Shown piece by piece: positions 1 to 10,105 of a stretch of DNA of 64,000 bases. The stretch spans positions 9,098,671-9,162,670 of the forward strand of contig CM036775.1 of assembly GCA_020796225.1 (NCBI GenBank). Reading direction: 5' to 3'. The translations under genes were made by a program, and so were the position numbers. How positions within the stretch are numbered: position 1 is the stretch's first letter; each line of letters begins with the position of its first letter. The notes under the pieces were generated by a model. It was not told the DNA's origin. It made no database searches and saw only the letters and a program-made list of their open reading frames with translations. The DNA is from Arion vulgaris. Its lineage: Eukaryota; Mollusca; Gastropoda; Stylommatophora; Arionidae.

Positions 1-224
1 AACAGAAGCATTTGTTCTTTTCTCTGTCCATATTCTTTTGACCCTATGCTGTACAGTAACTATTTTGTATAAAGCATCGACGAGTTGGGATTTTTTTGAC
101 GTTCCCTCTCAAACACCTTTGTTAGTAGTCAGAATTGGACTACAAGTGGCCACCTGTAACAGAAGTACGTTCAGCTTGGTCGGGAAATCGGAAATTCCCG
201 TTGATATAGGCTGACTTTTATGCA
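1..224. other. No feature recognised
   Basis: AT-rich DNA. I see no coding signal and no match to the repeat families found elsewhere in the window. Confidence 0.5.
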
Positions 225-310
225 CGGTTGATAAAACATTGCACATTTTATTGCAATTTTACACGATTTTGCGAGTACTTTGTTATTTATTAATGAAAAG
301 AAGTCATATG
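225..310 (+). repeat. Family K fragment (diverged)
   Basis: Resembles the central part of family K (full copies at 1024, 25114 and 41523): a 'gataaaacattgcac' start, a 'gcaattttac' core and a 'tatttattaatgaa' end. Diverged and lacking both K ends. Confidence 0.35.
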
Positions 311-319
311 TTGTAAAGT

Positions 320-780
320 GTTTGTAAAGCATGGACATTTAACAAGGCAATGGACAAATATATATGTGCTTTTGAATATAAATGTTATACAGGGTGTTCA
401 AGATAATTGCAGCCCCATTGACAATTCGAAAGTTGCCAGGTACAAATTGAGTTGTGTTTATTTACTATTTAAACCGGTTCTGACTAGCTCGTCCTACATC
501 ACATTTGTTCATCTCCCCTTCCCGCACTACAATTACACACCGTCACACAACCTTGACCTATACTACGTCATAACTGAACCTTCTCATTTCATACATATAT
601 GCCAGATTAGCTCCATTCACAGGCTGCTTTTAAGTTGAACACCCTGTAGAAGTGTCCTCCGTATATCATGAAGAGAGAAGATAACAAATAGATCTATCCA
701 GAAGGAACTCAATATAAAAGAGGACTGGATGATGCTACAAATAAGAGCTGCAAAAGATAGTGCTAAGATAGGGAGATTTG
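320..780 (+). mobile_element. LINE alpha ORF2 C-terminal remnant
   Basis: Decayed 3' part of a non-LTR retrotransposon ORF2. It reads AWTFNKAMDK, ICAFEYKCY, then after the MITE a VLRIS-like segment and 'SIQKELNIKED'. The same protein occurs at 15130, 50888 and 53850. The reading frame is broken and the LINE is interrupted by the MITE at 390-646. The region normally lies after the RT fingers/palm; no RT catalytic motif is present here. Confidence 0.7.
390..646. mobile_element. Tc1/mariner-type MITE with TA duplication
   Basis: A 257-bp unit bounded by the perfect 12-bp inverted repeats CAGGGTGTTCAA (390-401) and TTGAACACCCTG (635-646), flanked by TA (388-389 and 647-648). Removing it restores the LINE alpha sequence, as comparison with the copy near 15186 shows. 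No transposase frame. TA target and TIR start are typical of IS630/Tc1/mariner non-autonomous elements. Confidence 0.75.
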
Positions 781-833
781 GCATTAGTTGATCGAGGGCC
801 TCTGTTCCAACCTAGGTTTTAAAAAAAGGTGCA

Positions 834-1012
834 AGAGAGAGAAAGAGAAACAGAGAGAGCGAGTGAGAGAACGAAAAAGAGAGATAATGATTGAGAGAAA
901 AAAAGAGAGAGGAAGAAAGAGAAGAGAGAGAGTGAGAGAGAATGAGAAGAGAGAGAGAAAGAAAGAGGAGAGAAAGAAAGAAATAGAAAAGAGACATAGA
1001 GAAACAGAGACA
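834..1012 (+). repeat. GA-rich microsatellite
   Basis: Purine-only tract of GA, GAAA and GAGA units. It generates open frames on both strands that are artefacts of low complexity. Confidence 0.9.
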
Positions 1013-1023
1013 GCCCACAGCCT

Positions 1024-1637
1024 GGCTCTAGCACAGGCCAGACTCTTCTTCTTCTTTGCGTTCGTTCATTACGACCAATTTTAATCACTCTTTGTGATAA
1101 GTTTGATCTTTGCCAAGAACGTATATACGTTGCACATTGGTTTGGTAGGCCCCTAAACGCATAGACTTCTACACGTTTAGGACACGTGCATCCGATTTCA
1201 GCCAAACCTCCTTAGTCGCCTCTTACGACATGCATGGCAGGTAACTGATTCTATTCTTTACACCCCAAATGTGGGCCCCGGTTATCACTCGGGCGGCACA
1301 GGCCAGACAACTGGCCGGGTATTCCTGACCTAGATAAGAAAAGGGATCTGGAAAATACAGATGTTTGATAGAACACTGCACGCTTTTTTGCAATTTTACT
1401 CAATTCGGTGAGTCTATGGTTATTTGTTGGTGAAACATATTCATTATATTGATATTCCTTATTGTTAAACTTAACTTGTTGCATAATATAACTTCGAGTT
1501 AGCATTTTGTGTTGATTTTAAAATGAATTCGTCTATATACACCAATACTGGAATGCGAGGTCACGTGGTGTAGTTGGGTCTGATTTCCCACAATTCTTAC
1601 CTGAGCCGAAGGCCCAGTAGTTTATAGTTGGCTCTGG
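1024..1637 (+). repeat. Family K copy 1, split by A
   Basis: About 349 bp of K once the A insertion (1044-1295) and one TSD are removed. It begins 'ggctctagcacaggccagac' and ends 'tatagttggctctgg'. The same ends bound the copies at 25114 and 41523, so this is a discrete interspersed element. No coding potential and no clear A/B box or long TIR; class unknown. Confidence 0.65.
1044..1295 (-). mobile_element. Family A element, full length
   Basis: 252-bp short retroelement. Its 5' head 'cgcccgagtgg' is at the right and its (GAA)n tail at the left. A perfect 13-bp TSD, gcacaggccagac, sits at 1031-1043 and 1296-1308. It inserted into family K. Confidence 0.85.
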
Positions 1638-1704
1638 ACAGCCTTAGATATAAAAAGAGAAGGTGAAAGAAACAGAGAGAGAGAGAGAGTGACCAGACTC
1701 GCAC

Positions 1705-1956
1705 GCCCGAGTGGTTACCGGGCCCAAATTTGGGATGTAAAGAATAGAACCACTGTTACCTGCCATGCATGTCGTAAGAGGCGACTAAGGAGCTTTGGCT
1801 GAAATCGGATGCATGTGTCCTAAACGTGTAGAAGTCTATGCGTTTAGGGGCCTACAAACCAATGTGCAACGCATACACGTTCTTGGCAAAGATCAAACAT
1901 ATCACAAAGAGTGATCAAAATTGGTCGTAAAGAACGAACGCAAAGAAGAAGAAGAA
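1705..1956 (+). mobile_element. Family A element, full length
   Basis: 252 bp, head to (GAA)n tail. Flanks 1691-1704 and 1957-1970 match at 12 of 14 positions (gaccagac..gcac), consistent with an ageing TSD. Confidence 0.8.
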
Positions 1957-1970
1957 GACCAGACATGCAC

Positions 1971-2334
1971 TTTAGCCAGGCGAACATCACGTACCCCCAA
2001 AGCACAGTATGAGAATCGCTGACTGATCTCTCTCGAATTTCGATTTTCAAATTACACCATACATGATTCCCCATTGAAGTTGCACGTAATCTCTAACAAT
2101 TTTTTCGATAATTGAGCAAAGTTTCCAAAGTTAGACATGTTGCTTGAGGAAGAGGAACTCCAGATCTTGCGATTGGGAGGTGTCTGCAGCTTGCGTCAGC
2201 AATTTTGTTTGTTGTTTGCGTTTACTAGTGGTGTTTTCTGTCCGTTAATCTCATCGATTGTTCAGATACAATTTTAAAAAAATAAAAAGCTGTATTTTCT
2301 TCTTTTGTCCTTCTGTGCTTTTTTTGCCGTTCGC
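1971..2334. other. No feature recognised
   Basis: Unclassified sequence between family A and a LINE relic. Short frames only. Confidence 0.4.
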
Positions 2335-2556
2335 AAATAAGGTTCGGCTACATAAGCAGATTACCAATAGACAGTGCACCTCAAAGATCGATGTTGCTCC
2401 GATAAAATGGATACAAAACAAAGGAAGGTCACGCAAAAGATGGACCTCAGAGGCGACGAAAGACAATATTTATGAAGCGCACACAAGGGCTCGTTCTAGA
2501 AATCTCTTCTTATACTGACGATGTGAGGCGAAACAAGATTCAATCAATCAATCAAG
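2335..2556 (+). mobile_element. LINE beta 3' end with (CAAT)n tail
   Basis: Encodes the C-terminus of LINE beta ORF2 (relatives read RLPPDSAPQRAMLLRYNG, TSEITEATKETIYEAHTRAR). Here the frame is broken. A short (AATC)n tail at 2540-2556 marks the original 3' end. 5'-truncated, as usual for LINE insertions. Confidence 0.7.
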
Positions 2557-3070
2557 TGCCATGCCTGCCGGCGTAGGCGATCATGTCTCTCCACAACTCT
2601 CTTTGCTTGGTGCATGTAATCAGTTCTGACGTCGATATTTTGTCGAACCATGATGTCAGGCCATCCAACATCTTCTCCCTCTGTCTTCCACAATCTCTCC
2701 TACCCTGAATTTTACCTGTAGTCACCAAATGTTCTAAACCTTCTCTTCGCATTATATGCCCGAAGAACCTTGATTGTCGGATTCTTATTCTTTTGATAAG
2801 GTTTCTTTGTGTGCAGACCTGATTTAAAACCTCACATTTGTTTCTTTGCTGTCCATGGAATTTTCAGCATTCTTCTGTAAAACCACATCTATATGGCTTC
2901 CAATGATCGTATTGATTGTTTGTTCATTGTCCATGATTCGCTGCATACATAAGTATTGGTTCAATATAGCACTGGAGTACTCGTTTTCGCAAACAGGATT
3001 AGAGAAGAGAAAATATGCTTTTTTGCCGTTAGGCGTAGCAGGTTTAACTGATGATCGGTTTCCAAGATAG
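2557..3070 (-). mobile_element. LINE gamma ORF2 C-terminal remnant
   Basis: Minus-strand frames read MRREGLEHLVTTGKIQGRRD, LWRDMIAYAGRHGT-stop, and upstream SWTMNKQTINTIIGSHIDV. This is the post-RT thumb/C-terminal region of an endonuclease-RT LINE. Frameshifts separate the pieces. The gamma lineage also occurs at 15930-17545 and 46790. Confidence 0.75.
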
Positions 3071-3119
3071 TGCACGCTCGGTCGCTTGATATGGTGTGGT
3101 ATTGTGGAGTTTTAAGATG

Positions 3120-3460
3120 TCTGTAACTCCATCAACCCATTTTTCTTGATCTGCCTCTTCCTCTTGATGATTCCATTTTCAGGTTGTACGCTCTTGCAAC
3201 TGGTGTATTCGGGTTCATTCTCACCAAGTGGTCAAACCATTTGAGTCTCTGTTTTTCAATGAATCTAACAACAGGTGTTGTTCCGACTGTTCTTCTAATT
3301 TCCTCATATCTTATATGGTCTCTTCTTGTTCTATTTACTGCTTTCCTCAAGCATCTCATTTCGCATGTGGTAATTTTCCTTTCTTGTTCTTTTGTCAGTG
3401 TCCATGTTTGGCACTGGTAGCACAGTGTTGGTATGAAGATTTCATTCATAATCTGTCTTT
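3120..3460 (-). mobile_element. LINE delta ORF2 C-terminal remnant
   Basis: An open stretch (3132-3449) reads IPTLCYQCQTWTLTKEQERK, ITTCEMRCLRKAVNRTRRDH and QRLKWFDHLVRMNPNTPVAR. This is a LINE ORF2 C-terminus of the same lineage as 62333-62731. 5'-truncated; no RT palm motif is present. Confidence 0.75.
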
Positions 3461-3596
3461 TAGTTTCTACTGAAATTGCTGGGTGTTTCTAGATTGGGGT
3501 AAGTTGGTATGTAATGTTGTTGGCTTGCTGGATTTTTTACTGTCTTATAATACTGCTTTTCTAGGGCTGTGTGGACAGATCACACTTGATGATCTA

Positions 3597-3960
3597 AACT
3601 TCAAGTACCATGCCCAGCGTTTTCGTAGCGCTGGACGATGGGTGACAAGCCCCCTATGAGTGCGGCTCAATTCCGCTTGCTGGCAGAAAAGCCAAAGGTT
3701 CTCCAGATTTACTGTGTTGGTGGCACCGAGCCGAAGGGTTGCGATATCCATGGCACAGAGCCGAAAGCTCAAGTGCTTCTGGATCGAAAAAAAAACCGAA
3801 CTTCAAGTACCTCTGAAGTCTGAGAACGCCCGCCTTTATGGCGAGGAAATCTGATTAAAAGGAAAGTAGGTCTTCCCACAAAAATCAGTCAGAAGCGTCA
3901 TAACAGGCGCAATGACTACGCCTGAATCCAAAGCGGGCGAACACAGAAGAGAAGAAGGAT
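3597..3960 (+). mobile_element. SINE H, 5'-truncated, interrupted by C
   Basis: Matches the 3' part of the SINE at 6295-6637: 'agtacctctgaagtc', 'ggcgaggaaat', 'acaaaaatcagtcag' and 'aaagcgggcgaacacag' in order. The tRNA-like head is missing. A C element splits it. Confidence 0.55.
3610..3798 (+). mobile_element. tRNA-derived SINE C
   Basis: A diverged 189-bp copy with tRNA-like box A (tcgtagcgctgg) and box B (ggctcaattcc) regions, then the C body and an A-rich tail. A perfect 13-bp TSD, aacttcaagtacc, lies at 3597-3609 and 3799-3811. Confidence 0.85.
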
Positions 3961-4011
3961 GGGGGTGTAGGATAAAGGGGTCACGAGACTGCAAAATTAA
4001 GTAGCACTGGA

Positions 4012-4266
4012 CGCCCGAGTGGTTACCGGGCCCAAATTTGGGGTGTAAAGAATAGAACCACTGTTACCTACCACGCATGTCGTAAGAGGCGGCTAAGGAG
4101 GTTTCGCTGAAATCGGATGCATGTGTTCTAAACATGTACAAGCCTATGGGGTTTAGGGGCCTACCAAACCAATGTGAAACGTACGTTCTTGGCAAAGATC
4201 TAACATATCACAAAGAGTGATTAAAATTGGTTGTAAAGAACGAACGCAAAGAAGAAGAAGAAGAAA
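4012..4266 (+). mobile_element. Family A element, full length
   Basis: 255 bp from head to (GAA)n tail with 10-bp TSD tagcactgga at 4002-4011 and 4267-4276. It landed in a minus-strand LINE gamma relic. Confidence 0.85.
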
Positions 4267-4400
4267 TAGCACTGGAGTACACGTTTCCGCAGTGTTATTG
4301 ATAATGAATCCACGTATAGTGTGTCCCTCTTTTTCATAAAAGCTTCATTCGTTTGATATATACTGTTGCAGATGTTACGCCTTGATATAGTCTTATTTTT
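4267..4400 (-). mobile_element. LINE gamma thumb-region remnant
   Basis: On the minus strand it reads as a decayed version of the segment ending in LRKRVLQCY that precedes IEPILTYGCES in better copies. Highly degraded. Confidence 0.45.
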
Positions 4401-4419
4401 TAATCCTATTTGATCTCAC

Positions 4420-4601
4420 AGTCAGGGTAAGAAGAGATTCATAGAACGGGTTTTTGTGTGCGTTTAATAGATGGTGTTCTTCACCGCCTCTGTTATTTCT
4501 GTGATCCACCTTTTACATGGACGACCTTTTGTCTTATGTCCATTGTATCTAAGAAGCATAACTCTTTGAGGCGCACTGTTACCTATCAAGTCGGGGAATG
4601 C
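4420..4601 (-). mobile_element. LINE beta C-terminal remnant
   Basis: The minus strand encodes SAPQRVMLLRYNGHKTKGRP and RWITEITEAVKNTIY, the C-terminus of LINE beta ORF2. It directly abuts the (CTT)n end of the B element at 4602. Confidence 0.65.
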
Positions 4602-5155
4602 ACTTCTTCTTCTTCGAGCGGTCCATATCGACCACTTGTTAACCACTCTGTTTGATTTGTATATCATCTGATCTTAGGAGCGATTGTACGTTGTGTCAGT
4701 TATGCGACTACAAGTAGCGAAATAGGGGGAAGACTGCAGTAAAACTTGGTAAATAGTGAAACATGTACAAACAAAGTACTATAGTTTTACAAAATACATA
4801 AACAGTGACGATAAACAGCAACGTTTCGAGATTTTCCTTAGATACGTTGGTATTTGGTTGTCCATTTGTGTTTCATTTTAATTTGTCACTCCTGTTTGTT
4901 CGTTTGCTTGATAAAGGCCTTGTTGGTCGAAACGTTGCTGTTTATCGTCACTGTTTATGTATTTTGTAAAACTATAGTACTTTGTTTGTACGTGTTCGCC
5001 TACAAGTAGGACATGACGTCCGATTTCTGCGACGCTATTTATTTACTAGGGTAGCTTCCTAGGTCCTACATCAGTCGCCTCTAACGATATGACTTGTAGG
5101 TCGCAGTGTTACTATCCTTTGCTTCCCTTTCGGGCCCCAGCACCCCACGGGCGGG
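4602..5155 (-). mobile_element. Family B element, split by a foldback insertion
   Basis: Minus-strand B copy. Its GAA tail (CTT on plus) starts at 4602 and the head 'gggcccc..gcgggag' ends near 5155. It is interrupted at 4718-4996. The B body is otherwise complete, including 'cgatttctgcgacgc' and 'gcctctaacgatatg'. Confidence 0.75.
4718..4996. mobile_element. Foldback element with hammerhead-like motif
   Basis: A 279-bp insertion carrying two nearly perfect 69-bp inverted arms (4761-4829 and 4927-4995) around a 97-bp spacer. Flanks 4704-4717 and 4997-5009 repeat 'cg.ctacaagtag' (13-bp TSD, one change). At 4907-4934 a TTGATAA box, a GGCC/GGTC stem and GAAAC resemble a degenerate hammerhead ribozyme core of the kind known in Penelope-like elements. 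That assignment is inference. Confidence 0.6.
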
Positions 5156-5194
5156 AGAAGGCTTGCCTATATGATATGGGACGCAAATAATAAG

Positions 5195-5270
5195 AAAGCA
5201 GGACAGTCTTGGCCTTATTTCCTAGAATTTTTACCTGAGCCCGACGACCGTATGTTATCGGAAGCCACGG
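5195..5270 (+). repeat. Family K 3'-end fragment (diverged)
   Basis: Carries 'tttacctgagcccga' and neighbouring sequence resembling the K 3' end. Diverged. Confidence 0.35.
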
Positions 5271-5295
5271 ATAGGAAACACAGTGAGAAGACCGA

Positions 5296-5505
5296 CCAGA
5301 AGCATTTGCAAGACAGGCACTGTTTTTGGAACCAGTAGGAAAATAGGAGTAGGGGTTGGCCTAGATCTACTTGGAGAAAGAGCTGGAGCTGGTATTAAAG
5401 GATAGACAAGTCTTGGAAAGAATTGGAAGGGATGGCAAGAGAGAGGAAGAGCTGGAAGAACTTTGTTGACGACCTGTGCTCCGTTGGGGATTGAAAGGTG
5501 AAGAA
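5296..5505 (+). mobile_element. LINE epsilon ORF2 C-terminus
   Basis: Broken frames read ..RSRGWPRSTWRK.., then SWKELEGMARE and a C-terminal 'RPVLRWGLKGEE'-like end. The same lineage occurs at 10106-10715 and as a tail at 31690. 5'-truncated. Confidence 0.65.
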
Positions 5506-6003
5506 TAAGAAAATATGTAAAATTCTTATTTACATATATTTATTGATATAGTAAAATGTATAATATACAGATTTGCATATGCTAATTTACAGACAACCGT
5601 AAAGTTACAGAAAACTATCAAATTTACATCTCCATAGAGACAATATGCAAATGTGATGAGTGTTTGAATGACGAATCGTTAATCAGCACGAGTGTCTCCA
5701 TGACAACAGCTTTTGTCTGGCCCGTGAATGCAGACCAAATGAAATTACAAATGCAAATATGTTGCCATTATCTTCTTGTTTGTCCATTATTCTTCTTGGC
5801 TTCAATTGTTGTCATGTTCTAGCTAGATTTTCTCATTTCATTTGGCTTTATATGAAGGGCGTGGCAAAGGTTAGAGGGCGTGGTAAAGGTTAGAGGGCGC
5901 GGTCACTGTCATAAACCATATACAATATGATAGGATAAAAAAATATGATAGAAAGTTGTAAATTGATTGGATGTGAGAAATGACATATCGCGTCACAGTT
6001 CAG
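5506..6003. other. Unclassified AT-rich DNA
   Basis: No gene. A short direct repeat (gagggcg, ggtaaaggtta units) lies near 5868-5910. Confidence 0.4.
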
Positions 6004-6725
6004 GGTCTCTGTGACGTAGAGGTTAGGAGCTGGACTCTCGTTCCAAAGCGACTGGTTCGCTCCTCGTAACTTGATATTTTTCCAGAGATCCCTTATCTCA
6101 GTATAGGTGAGATCGAGTTCCTAGTCCTATTGGAGACGGGACGATAAAACGTAGGTCTTTCGTTCAAGTTGAGCACATAAAGAACCCTTGGCAGTTCAAA
6201 ATCGAGAAGAACAGGTTGGAAAGTCACAGCCTGGGCAAAATTCATTAGAAAGATTTCAAAATAAATTTCCTACCAAATATTTTCACAATCTTCTTGTTTT
6301 TTGTGTGTTTTTTTTCTTTTTCTTTCGTCCGCTTTCAACTCAGACGAAGTTTCATCTCTGAAACTGATTTTTGCGTGAAAATCCGTTTTCCAATTTCTTA
6401 CAATGGCAGCAGCGTGCACATTGTAAATTACTTTACACTGGCAGCGTGTGCTCAATGTACTCGTAATTAGTATTCCCTCGCCATACAGGCAGATTTTCTC
6501 CGACTTCAGAGGTACTCACGTTATCGTCCTGAGTAAGACCAGGCTCGAACAAATGCCGGACAGTAGGTTCGAACCCGAGCTATGAGGCGTCTCACAGCTA
6601 GCAGCCGAGCTACTATCAACTACTCTAGGCAGTCCCCCACAATCTTCTAAATTACATCGAGAGACCTCACCGGTGCTAAGGAGATCGTGCTCTGCTGCTG
6701 AGATCTTCTTGTGTAAGAAAGATAT
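6004..6725 (+). mobile_element. tRNA-derived SINE G, split by SINE H
   Basis: tRNA-like head with box A region 'gacgtagaggttagg' and box B region 'tggttcgctcc', then the ~430-bp G body (gagatcgagttcctag, cggacgataaaa-type motifs). H at 6295-6637 interrupts it. The 3' end fades after 'gtgtaagaaag'. Forms an inverted pair with G at 6838. Confidence 0.75.
6295..6637 (-). mobile_element. tRNA-derived SINE H, reference copy
   Basis: 343 bp on the minus strand. The tRNA-like head contains box B 'gggttcgaacc' and the element ends in a purine-rich tail. A perfect 11-bp TSD, cacaatcttct, lies at 6284-6294 and 6638-6648 inside SINE G. Confidence 0.85.
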
Positions 6726-6837
6726 TAGAGATAATATATCTATTCACTAGTGTACAACGGTAGTAGCACTATCAATGAATCTACTGTTGTGTGCAAGGCG
6801 AGACAAATATAGCACTGTATTACAATTATTGATATAG

Positions 6838-7262
6838 GTTAATTGATAGGACCATCATCCTCGCACTTCAGTGAGTAACCATGTGTGCTCCGATCTCTTT
6901 CTTACACAGGAAGATCTCAGCGGCAGTGCAGGGATTCATTAGCACCGGCGAGAGTCCCAGTGTAACGTAGAAGATGGTGAAAATATTATGTATGAATTTT
7001 ACTATTTAATCTGCTTTTTGAATTTTACACGGGCAGCGGCTTTTCAGCCTGCTCTTCTCGATTTTGAACTGCCAAGGATTCTTTACTTGTCTAACTTGAC
7101 CTACGTTTTATCGTCCGTCTCCGATAGAGATAGAACTCGATCTGATCTACACTGAGATCAGGGATCTCTGATTAAAAAACAACTTCTTGATGGTTCAACG
7201 AGGGAACGAACTGAGTACCGTGGGAGCAACAGGCGAGCACATCACCTCTACGGCACAGAGAG
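6838..7262 (-). mobile_element. SINE G, inverted relative to previous copy
   Basis: Minus-strand G from 'attgataggaccatcatc' (3' end, CAAT-type tail) to the tRNA-like head near 7262 (cctctacggcacag). About 425 bp. Confidence 0.75.
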
Positions 7263-7284
7263 AGCCCCAGTTGAGAGTTATACA

Positions 7285-7455
7285 AAGTTGTAGCGTAGTA
7301 ATCGTTCATAAGGACTAGGGTAAGTGGTTCGAGTCCGTGTTTGTCTATTTGTTTTTTCGGAAGCTCTCAATACCTGTACCCTGTTTATTTGTTGATCATA
7401 TTCGTTACTTCCGTTGCTTCCTCTGGGTTCTTTAAAAACTCCGTGTGCTCGAGAT
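7285..7455 (+). mobile_element. tRNA-derived SINE L
   Basis: tRNA-like head with box B 'tggttcgagtcc' followed by 'tttgttttttcggaag', a 'cctgtaccctgtttattt' segment and 'ccttgttgcttcctctgg'-like sequence. Same family as the minus-strand copies at 21281-21975. Confidence 0.65.
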
Positions 7456-7619
7456 ATCCCAAGAACAGTATATCGCTAAACAGGAGTAATCGATATTCGA
7501 TACACGCGTACAAGATTGATTTTAACCGTTTCAGTTCACAATTTTATTTGACATTTAAATGAATTTATAGAGCAATTCATATTGACTTTATATAAGGCAA
7601 GATCAGCATTTGTCATTCT

Positions 7620-8740
7620 GAAGAACATATGGAGTTCCCCTTCTTCTTTAGCGATCTCTGGTCATGCGCTTAGTTTACTGTGGACTATAAACTGGGCTGT
7701 CAGCTTCAGGTCTGTCAGGTTTCCGTCTTCAGCGATCTCTGGTCATGCGCTTAGTTTACTGTGGACTATAAACTGGGCTGTCAGCTTCAGGTCTGTCAGG
7801 TTTCCGTCTTCAGCGATCTCTGGTCATGCGCTTAGTTTACTGTGGACTATAAACTGGGCTGTCAGCTTCAGGTCTGTCAGGTTTCCTCTTCAGCGATCTC
7901 TGGTCATGCGCTTAGTTTACTGTGGACTATAAACTGGGCAGTCAGCTTCAGGTCTGTCAGGTTTCCGTCTTCAGCGATCTCTGGTCATGCGCTTAGTTTA
8001 CTGTGGACTATAAACTGGGCTGTCAGCTTCAGGTCTGTCAGGTTTCCGTCTTTAGCGATCTCTGGTCATGCGCTTAGTTTACTGTGGACTACAAACTGGG
8101 CTGTCAGCTTCAGGTCTGTCAGGTTTCCGTCTTCAGTGATCTCTGGTCATGCGCTTAGTTTACTGTGGACCACAAACTGGGCAGTCAGCTTCAGGTCTGT
8201 CAGGTTTCCGTCTTCAGCGATCTCTGGTCATGCGCTTAGTTTACTGTGGACTATAAACTGGGCTGTCAGCTTCAGGTCTGTCAGGTTTCCGTCTTTAGCG
8301 ATCTCTGGTCATGCGCTTAGTTTACTGTGGACTATAAACTGGGCTGTCAGCTTCAGGTCTGTCAGGTTTCCGTCTTTAGCGATCTCTGGTCATGCGCTTA
8401 GTTTACTGTGGACTATAAACTGGGCTGTCAGCTTCATGTCTGTCAGGTTTCCGTCTTCAGCGATCTCTGGTCATGCGCTTAGTTTACTGTGGACTACAAA
8501 ATGGGCAGTCAGCCTCAGGTCTGTCAGGTTTCCCCAAAGCTTAGTTTTCAGAACGACTGGGTCTGGCCACATGTCGCTTCTCAACTAACAAAGGAGAGGA
8601 CAGTCTTGCAGGACATGCTCCTGTGTCTGTTCCTCCTGCTGACACTGTCAAATAACAGTTTGAATTATTCCTAGTCTATGTAAGTGTTTGTTGAGTCTGC
8701 AGTGTCCGGTACGTAGGCGAAATATAATGACCTGGTCTCA
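7620..8740 (-). mobile_element. LINE zeta 3' end with internal minisatellite
   Basis: Minus-strand 3' end of a LINE. Plus-strand homolog 44440-45305 reads CQQAEQTPEHILQDCPLLDE and NLTDLKLTAQFVVHSKL. Here 8530-8740 carries the upstream part, 7650-8540 is an 11-fold amplification of the terminal coding piece and stop, and 7620-7650 is the CTT (GAA on minus) tail. The C-terminal arrangement is typical of LINEs with an RNase H-like tail. Confidence 0.75.
7650..8540 (-). repeat. 81-bp minisatellite made of LINE zeta ORF end
   Basis: Eleven tandem units start at 7651, 7732, 7813, 7893, 7974, 8055, 8136, 8217, 8298, 8379 and 8460. All are 81 bp except one of 80 bp. On the minus strand each unit encodes GNLTDLKLTAQFIVHSKLSA plus stop and some 3' UTR. 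The plus-strand ORFs are shadows of the 27-codon period. Confidence 0.95.
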
Positions 8741-8792
8741 ATAATATGGAGTTCAAGAATGATCAGGAAAACAACAAAGGTAATGCATGATA

Positions 8793-9238
8793 TTTAACTC
8801 GCATATAAAGGATGTATTCTGTATGGAGCGGAGACATTGAGAACAACTAAGGGGAAGACCAAAAAGTTGCAGACATTCATCAATAGATGGCTGCGCAGGA
8901 TATTCCTTCTGCGGTGGTGTGACAGGACCGCAAACCGGGAACACGGTAGAGAGGAACGACGACAGACGGAACAAGAGATATGGAGCAGAAGGTGGCGATG
9001 GATAGGACACACACGAAGAAGACCCCTGGACAGCATCACGAGACAGGTCCCCGATGGAACCCCACGGCAATAGAGATAAGGGAAGACCCAGGAACAATTG
9101 GAGACGGGAGTCGGAGGTGGAGTGCAAGAGATAGGGAAAAGAGCGTAGAGATCTGGAAAAGACGACCTTGGATAGGCAGGCTTGGAAGGTATTGGTTGCG
9201 GACCTAACCCTCCTTAGGGGCGAAGGGTGAAGAAGAAT
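8793..9238 (+). mobile_element. LINE iota ORF2 C-terminal remnant
   Basis: Broken frames read KLQTFINRWLRRIFLLRWCD, then RRWRWIGHTRRRPLDSITRQ, ending in a purine-rich 3' end. This is the widespread endonuclease-RT LINE C-terminus (RRWRWIGHT.R). A second copy lies at 48165. Confidence 0.8.
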
Positions 9239-9249
9239 ACTGACTTCAA

Positions 9250-9720
9250 ATATTGCTCTCGTACCGTTATACATTATATAGGGCCTGCCCTGCAAGTAAT
9301 TTCTCCATACCGATCTATCCTGGCAATTCGCTCAATCGCTTGAATCTGGAATTGAGTCCGATATTTATTGCCTCTCTCAGCAAAGTTCGTTTCAGAGTTT
9401 CCAAATGACGTCCTTTCTATCTTGAACTCTTTGCATTCCATCTCAATTCCTGCTTTGTGACTCTTTGATTATTTCTTCTCAAGGTGTGTCCAACGTATCT
9501 CCATCTTCTCCCTCTTATAGCAGATGTCACTATTGGTTGACCAGACATGTCTCTGATTTCATCACTTCTCCTGAATTCGTTCCATTTTATATTCATTATT
9601 TTTCGCAGACATCTATTTTCAAACGCATTCAACTTGCTTTCTATATCTTTAGTTATTTTCCAACTCTCGTTGGCATATGTTAGGATTGATACAACATTTG
9701 AATTGAAATTTCATGATCAA
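9250..9720 (-). mobile_element. LINE mu ORF2 C-terminal remnant
   Basis: The minus strand reads MNAFENRCLRKIMNIKWNEF, RRSDEIRDMSGQPIVTSAIR and RRWRYVGHTLRRNNQRVTKQ. Matches the plus-strand copy at 54640-55015. Confidence 0.75.
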
Positions 9721-10085
9721 GGTTTGGACATGTGGGTGTTGTATGTTCTGTATTTTCACGCAGCTCGCTTGCACAACGATTTTCATCTATGCGAGCTCCT
9801 CTTGTATTGATACAGCGCCACATTTGACGACCTTGCGCCAGGGATTCTCAGCATGTGGTGTCTATATCGAAGAATTTAAGAGATACTTTAAGAGTGTCTT
9901 TAAAGCTTTTTCTGCCATCAACTGATCGTCTGCCCTTTTAAATCTCACCATACATCAACTGTTTTGGGATGAGTTTATTAGTCATCCGAGCAACGTAACC
10001 GGCCCATCTCACCTGGTCCTTATGCAACAGGGTGTTGACGCTTAGAATTTGGGATCTTATGAGGAAGTCGGTATCTTTAATTTTG
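9720..10085 (-). mobile_element. LINE nu ORF2 C-terminal remnant
   Basis: The minus strand reads QVRWAGYVARMTNKLIPKQL, then MYGEI and ..SLAQGRQMWR. WAGHVARM..RIPKQLFYGE is a common LINE ORF2 C-terminal block. Single copy in the window and degraded. Confidence 0.65.
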
Positions 10086-10105
10086 TTCTGTCATTCTATT
10101 TTAAA

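Noticed and set aside
7842..8588. 248-codon ORF of 27-residue repeats as a repeat protein
   Set aside because: It is antisense to the LINE zeta coding unit; the 81-bp period keeps it open.
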